Position numbers and translations under genes: made by a program. A DNA stretch of 34,458 nucleotides from Arthrobacter sp. ISL-95 (GTDB lineage Bacteria; Actinomycetota; Actinomycetes; Actinomycetales; Micrococcaceae). The notes beneath the pieces were generated by a model. The model searched no databases and had not been told where the DNA came from. It worked only from the letters and a program-made list of their open reading frames with translations. Below are positions 32,432 through 34,458 of this stretch, in pieces (positions within the stretch are counted from its first letter, which is position 1; each line of letters begins with the position of its first letter). The DNA lies in assembly GCF_018613695.1 (NCBI RefSeq), contig NZ_JAGGPR010000022.1, forward strand, positions 1-34,458, read 5' to 3'.

Positions 32432-34132
32432 TTACGCGTCGGAAGGTTTCTTCTCCTCCGGGACGACGGGGAGCTCGACGTATGACTGACGGATAGCGTC
32501 GTGGTAAAGCCGCTGCTGCGCGGTGACGAACTCTGTCCCCCTCTGATCACCCGTGTTGAGGTTTCGGTCCCACCGAGGGAAGCAACTGTTGGTGACCTGC
32601 ACCCTGATCCTGTGACCGGCCAGGAACGCGTTGCTAGTTGACCAAAGATCGATCTCGATCTCTTGGGGCTCGTCTGCACCGCTGTCCAGGCGGAGAATTC
32701 CGTCGGTCAGGTTTAGGGAACGTCCGTCGGGATCCACGTCGCATAGGCGCGCGACCCAGTCGGTCGATGGCGCGGAGCTTTGCACGTGCAGCTTCACCCT
32801 GATGGGGCCCGTCACCTCGAGATCTTCCTTGAGTACTCCTGAGGTGAAGACGAGTACGTCGTCACGCGCCTCGACAGGCGCTTGGTCGACAGGGCCCCGC
32901 CCGGGGCCGAGGCCGACCGTCCCACCCCACGTGGGCACAGGGTCGGCGGGGTCGTAGTCAACCTCACTAGGACGGCTGTCCTGGGGCGTAGCCGTGCTCA
33001 GGCCACCGCCAGCGTGCAGATGCCAACGTTCGGTGCGGGCGCGTTCGAGCGGCCAAGTCTCCTCGTCGCGCCACGCGTTGCGTCCCATCACAAAGATCCG
33101 CACCGGTGCTGTGCGCTTCACCTGCGCGTCACCGGCGACGTGGCGGCGCAGGAACGCCAATACCTCGGCATTCCAGGTTCCATGAGGATGCACCGCTGCG
33201 TCCCGCGACGAAGCCGCACCGAAGTCAAGCGCCCCGATCACGTTTCCGAAGTCTGTATGTGTCCACGGGCCGACCAGGAGCTGCGACTCGAGACCGAGGT
33301 CGCGCATGGTCATGAAGGCGTCGAGGGTTCCCTGCACGCAGCTGTCGAACCAGCCACCCGAGTGAAAACTGGGGACCTGCGCGCGCGCATGCCGACCCGC
33401 GACTCGCATGTGCTGAGTGGCCTCGACGTCGTCGGCGTCACCGGGGTCGACGAACCTCGGTAGCCCGTTCCGGTGGATGACTGGCAGTTCAGCAACCGGG
33501 AGCCCCCAGTAGCCCGTCTTCTCCAGATTTTTCATCTCTTCCGTCAGCGCGGCGACGCGATCCGCAAGCTCTCCATCGCTCAGGCCCTGACGGGACAACC
33601 AGTCGAAGCCCGCAGCCATCGACCACCCCGTGATGACCGAGATCTGTGTGGCACCCCCGCGGGCGACCAGGGCTTCGCGCGGCTCCGACCAGGTCATCAA
33701 TGGTGTGATCGCCTTCAGCGCCGGCGGTTGCTCAATGGCGGCGCGCCACTGGGTATGGCCGCAATAGCTGCCGCCAACCATTCCCACGCTGCCGTTCGCG
33801 CCCGGAAGTCCGGCGGCCCACTCAACGGTGTCGGCACCGTCTTGCCCCTCATGTCGCAGGGGCTCCCAGACGCCTTCAGAGGCGTACCGGCCCCGGACGT
33901 CTTGGATCACCATTATGAACCCATTGCGGCATACCTCTTCGGCAGGGAAGCCGTTCCACGCGTTCTCTGCTGCATCAGCCTTGTTGTAAGGGGTCCTCAC
34001 GACCAAGGTCGGCCACGGACCCTGGCCAAGAGGCCGGTACACGTCCGCCCGCAGTACGACGCCGTCGCGCATTCGTGCAGGGACGTCCAGCTCCACTTGC
34101 ACTGAAGTTGCCGTGTCAGTATCCGCGTTCAT
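32432..34132 (-). CDS. CocE/NonD-family alpha/beta hydrolase
   Basis: A roughly 566-residue hydrolase of the X-Pro dipeptidyl-peptidase/cocaine-esterase (CocE/NonD) family. These enzymes cleave esters, acyl-amides or proline peptides. The N-terminal catalytic domain shows RMRDGVVLRADVYRP and QDVRGRYASEG. The nucleophile is Ser122 (GGSYCG), with the acid/base region in FHSGGWFD and GPWTHTDFG. The C-terminal jelly-roll domain is seen in GPIRVKLHVQSSAPSTDWVARL. No signal peptide is visible. Start choice is uncertain: ATG at 34132 follows AAGGA at good spacing, while GTG at 34168 overlaps the stop of the upstream esterase gene (GTGA) and would add 12 residues. Coupled to another esterase, it forms a hydrolase pair of unknown substrate. 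Confidence 0.88.
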   Translation of the reverse strand: MNADTDTATSVQVELDVPARMRDGVVLRADVYRPLGQGPWPTLVVRTPYNKADAAENAWNGFPAEEVCRNGFIMVIQDVRGRYASEGVWEPLRHEGQDGADTVEWAAGLPGANGSVGMVGGSYCGHTQWRAAIEQPPALKAITPLMTWSEPREALVARGGATQISVITGWSMAAGFDWLSRQGLSDGELADRVAALTEEMKNLEKTGYWGLPVAELPVIHRNGLPRFVDPGDADDVEATQHMRVAGRHARAQVPSFHSGGWFDSCVQGTLDAFMTMRDLGLESQLLVGPWTHTDFGNVIGALDFGAASSRDAAVHPHGTWNAEVLAFLRRHVAGDAQVKRTAPVRIFVMGRNAWRDEETWPLERARTERWHLHAGGGLSTATPQDSRPSEVDYDPADPVPTWGGTVGLGPGRGPVDQAPVEARDDVLVFTSGVLKEDLEVTGPIRVKLHVQSSAPSTDWVARLCDVDPDGRSLNLTDGILRLDSGADEPQEIEIDLWSTSNAFLAGHRIRVQVTNSCFPRWDRNLNTGDQRGTEFVTAQQRLYHDAIRQSYVELPVVPEEKKPSDA

Positions 34133-34164
34133 GTCGTTCATTCCTTCTGCTTTTGTGTCCTGGC

Positions 34165-34458
34165 TCACTTGTCTTCAACCTGGTCGCGGAAGATCCATCG
34201 GAGCGTCTCGGGAAATACCGCGCCGGCGTGCCCGAGGGTGTGCCCGGCGGTGCCGTACACGAACATCGAATCGTAGCGGCGGTACTTCAGGGCAGCGTCG
34301 AGGTCGTGGTTGGCGATGGGGATGTTGCCGTAGATGATGTCGACGTCACGCTTTCCTGTCTGGTGCCAGACCCGGATCGGCTTGCGCGGGGCGCGTCGGA
34401 CCATGCTGGGCAGGTTGTTCGCGCCCAGGATGTTGATGAAGCTGCCGCAGTGCGAGAT
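34165..34458 (-). CDS. Alpha/beta-hydrolase (enterochelin-esterase-like), C-terminal part, 5' end outside window
   Basis: The last 97 codons of a gene that continues beyond the window. The frame is open to the edge. HCGSFINILGANNLPSM, then PIRVWHQTGKRDVDIIYGN and IANHDLDAALKYRRYD, resemble the C-terminal third of Fes/IroE-like esterase-D family hydrolases. AGHTLGHAGAVFPETLRWIFRD carries the probable catalytic His. The nucleophile Ser lies outside the window. Its TGA overlaps the GTG of the next gene (GTGA), so the two may be translated together. Confidence 0.75.
   Translation of the reverse strand: MSHCGSFINILGANNLPSMVRRAPRKPIRVWHQTGKRDVDIIYGNIPIANHDLDAALKYRRYDSMFVYGTAGHTLGHAGAVFPETLRWIFRDQVEDK

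Noticed and set aside
1..34458. CRISPR arrays, tRNA or rRNA genes, complete insertion sequences
   Set aside because: No regularly spaced repeats, cloverleaf-like sequences, rRNA segments or transposase genes were seen on either strand.

Overview
The window looks like an accessory, catabolic stretch of a high-GC actinobacterial genome or large plasmid. Arthrobacter or Paenarthrobacter relatives fit best. The grounds are G+C-rich codon use, GTG and TTG starts, PucR and MarR regulators, and protein sequences of actinobacterial type. I see no rRNA, tRNA, CRISPR array, intact transposase or replication origin.

Layout. 1-2179 (+): the 3' end of a RarA/MgsA-type AAA ATPase, then a type-B carboxylesterase 21 bp downstream. 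2195-3560 (-): a decayed glycogen-debranching-enzyme gene with stops, frameshifts and a large internal deletion. 3662-5950 (-): a cytosolic molybdopterin S/N-oxide reductase of the BisC/DMSO-reductase family. 6292-8909 (-): an aldehyde dehydrogenase and an MDR quinone-reductase/alcohol-dehydrogenase-like gene, divergent from a choline-dehydrogenase-like GMC oxidase at 9263-10945 (+). 11195-11689 (+): a CBS-domain protein. It is followed by about 600 bp of degraded DNA.

12539-15860 (-): a probable operon of a DadA-type FAD oxidase, a nitrilase-superfamily amidase, a hotdog thioesterase and an EutQ-like cupin. It is divergent from a PucR-family regulator at 16214-17881 (+).

18191-25238 (-): a seven-gene, tightly packed operon. 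In transcription order it encodes an SDR dehydrogenase, a nitronate-monooxygenase-family flavoenzyme, an acyl-CoA synthetase, a second DadA-type oxidase, a MaoC hydratase, a NodB-fold deacetylase/amidohydrolase and an adenylate kinase. Divergent from it, 25679-27760 (+) carries a small citryl-CoA-lyase-like enzyme of the citrate synthase fold, a second MaoC hydratase and a NUDT19-like Nudix hydrolase. A two-domain FAD/Fe-S 2-hydroxyacid dehydrogenase follows at 27909-30809.

31157-34458: a MarR regulator and a nitroreductase (+) converge on a CocE/NonD hydrolase and the 3' end of an Fes-like esterase (-), with a strong hairpin between them.

How the genes may work together (inference). The 12.5-31 kb block reads as a pathway for an amino or amide-containing organic acid. 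Flavin oxidases and amidohydrolases would strip nitrogen. The acyl-CoA synthetase would activate the acid, and the adenylate kinase would recycle the AMP released. MaoC enzymes would hydrate an enoyl-CoA, and the citryl-CoA-lyase-like enzyme would split the C-C bond. The Nudix enzyme would trim dead-end CoA esters, and the FAD/Fe-S protein would oxidise a 2-hydroxyacid product. The substrate cannot be read from the sequence. I do not recognise the combination as a described pathway.
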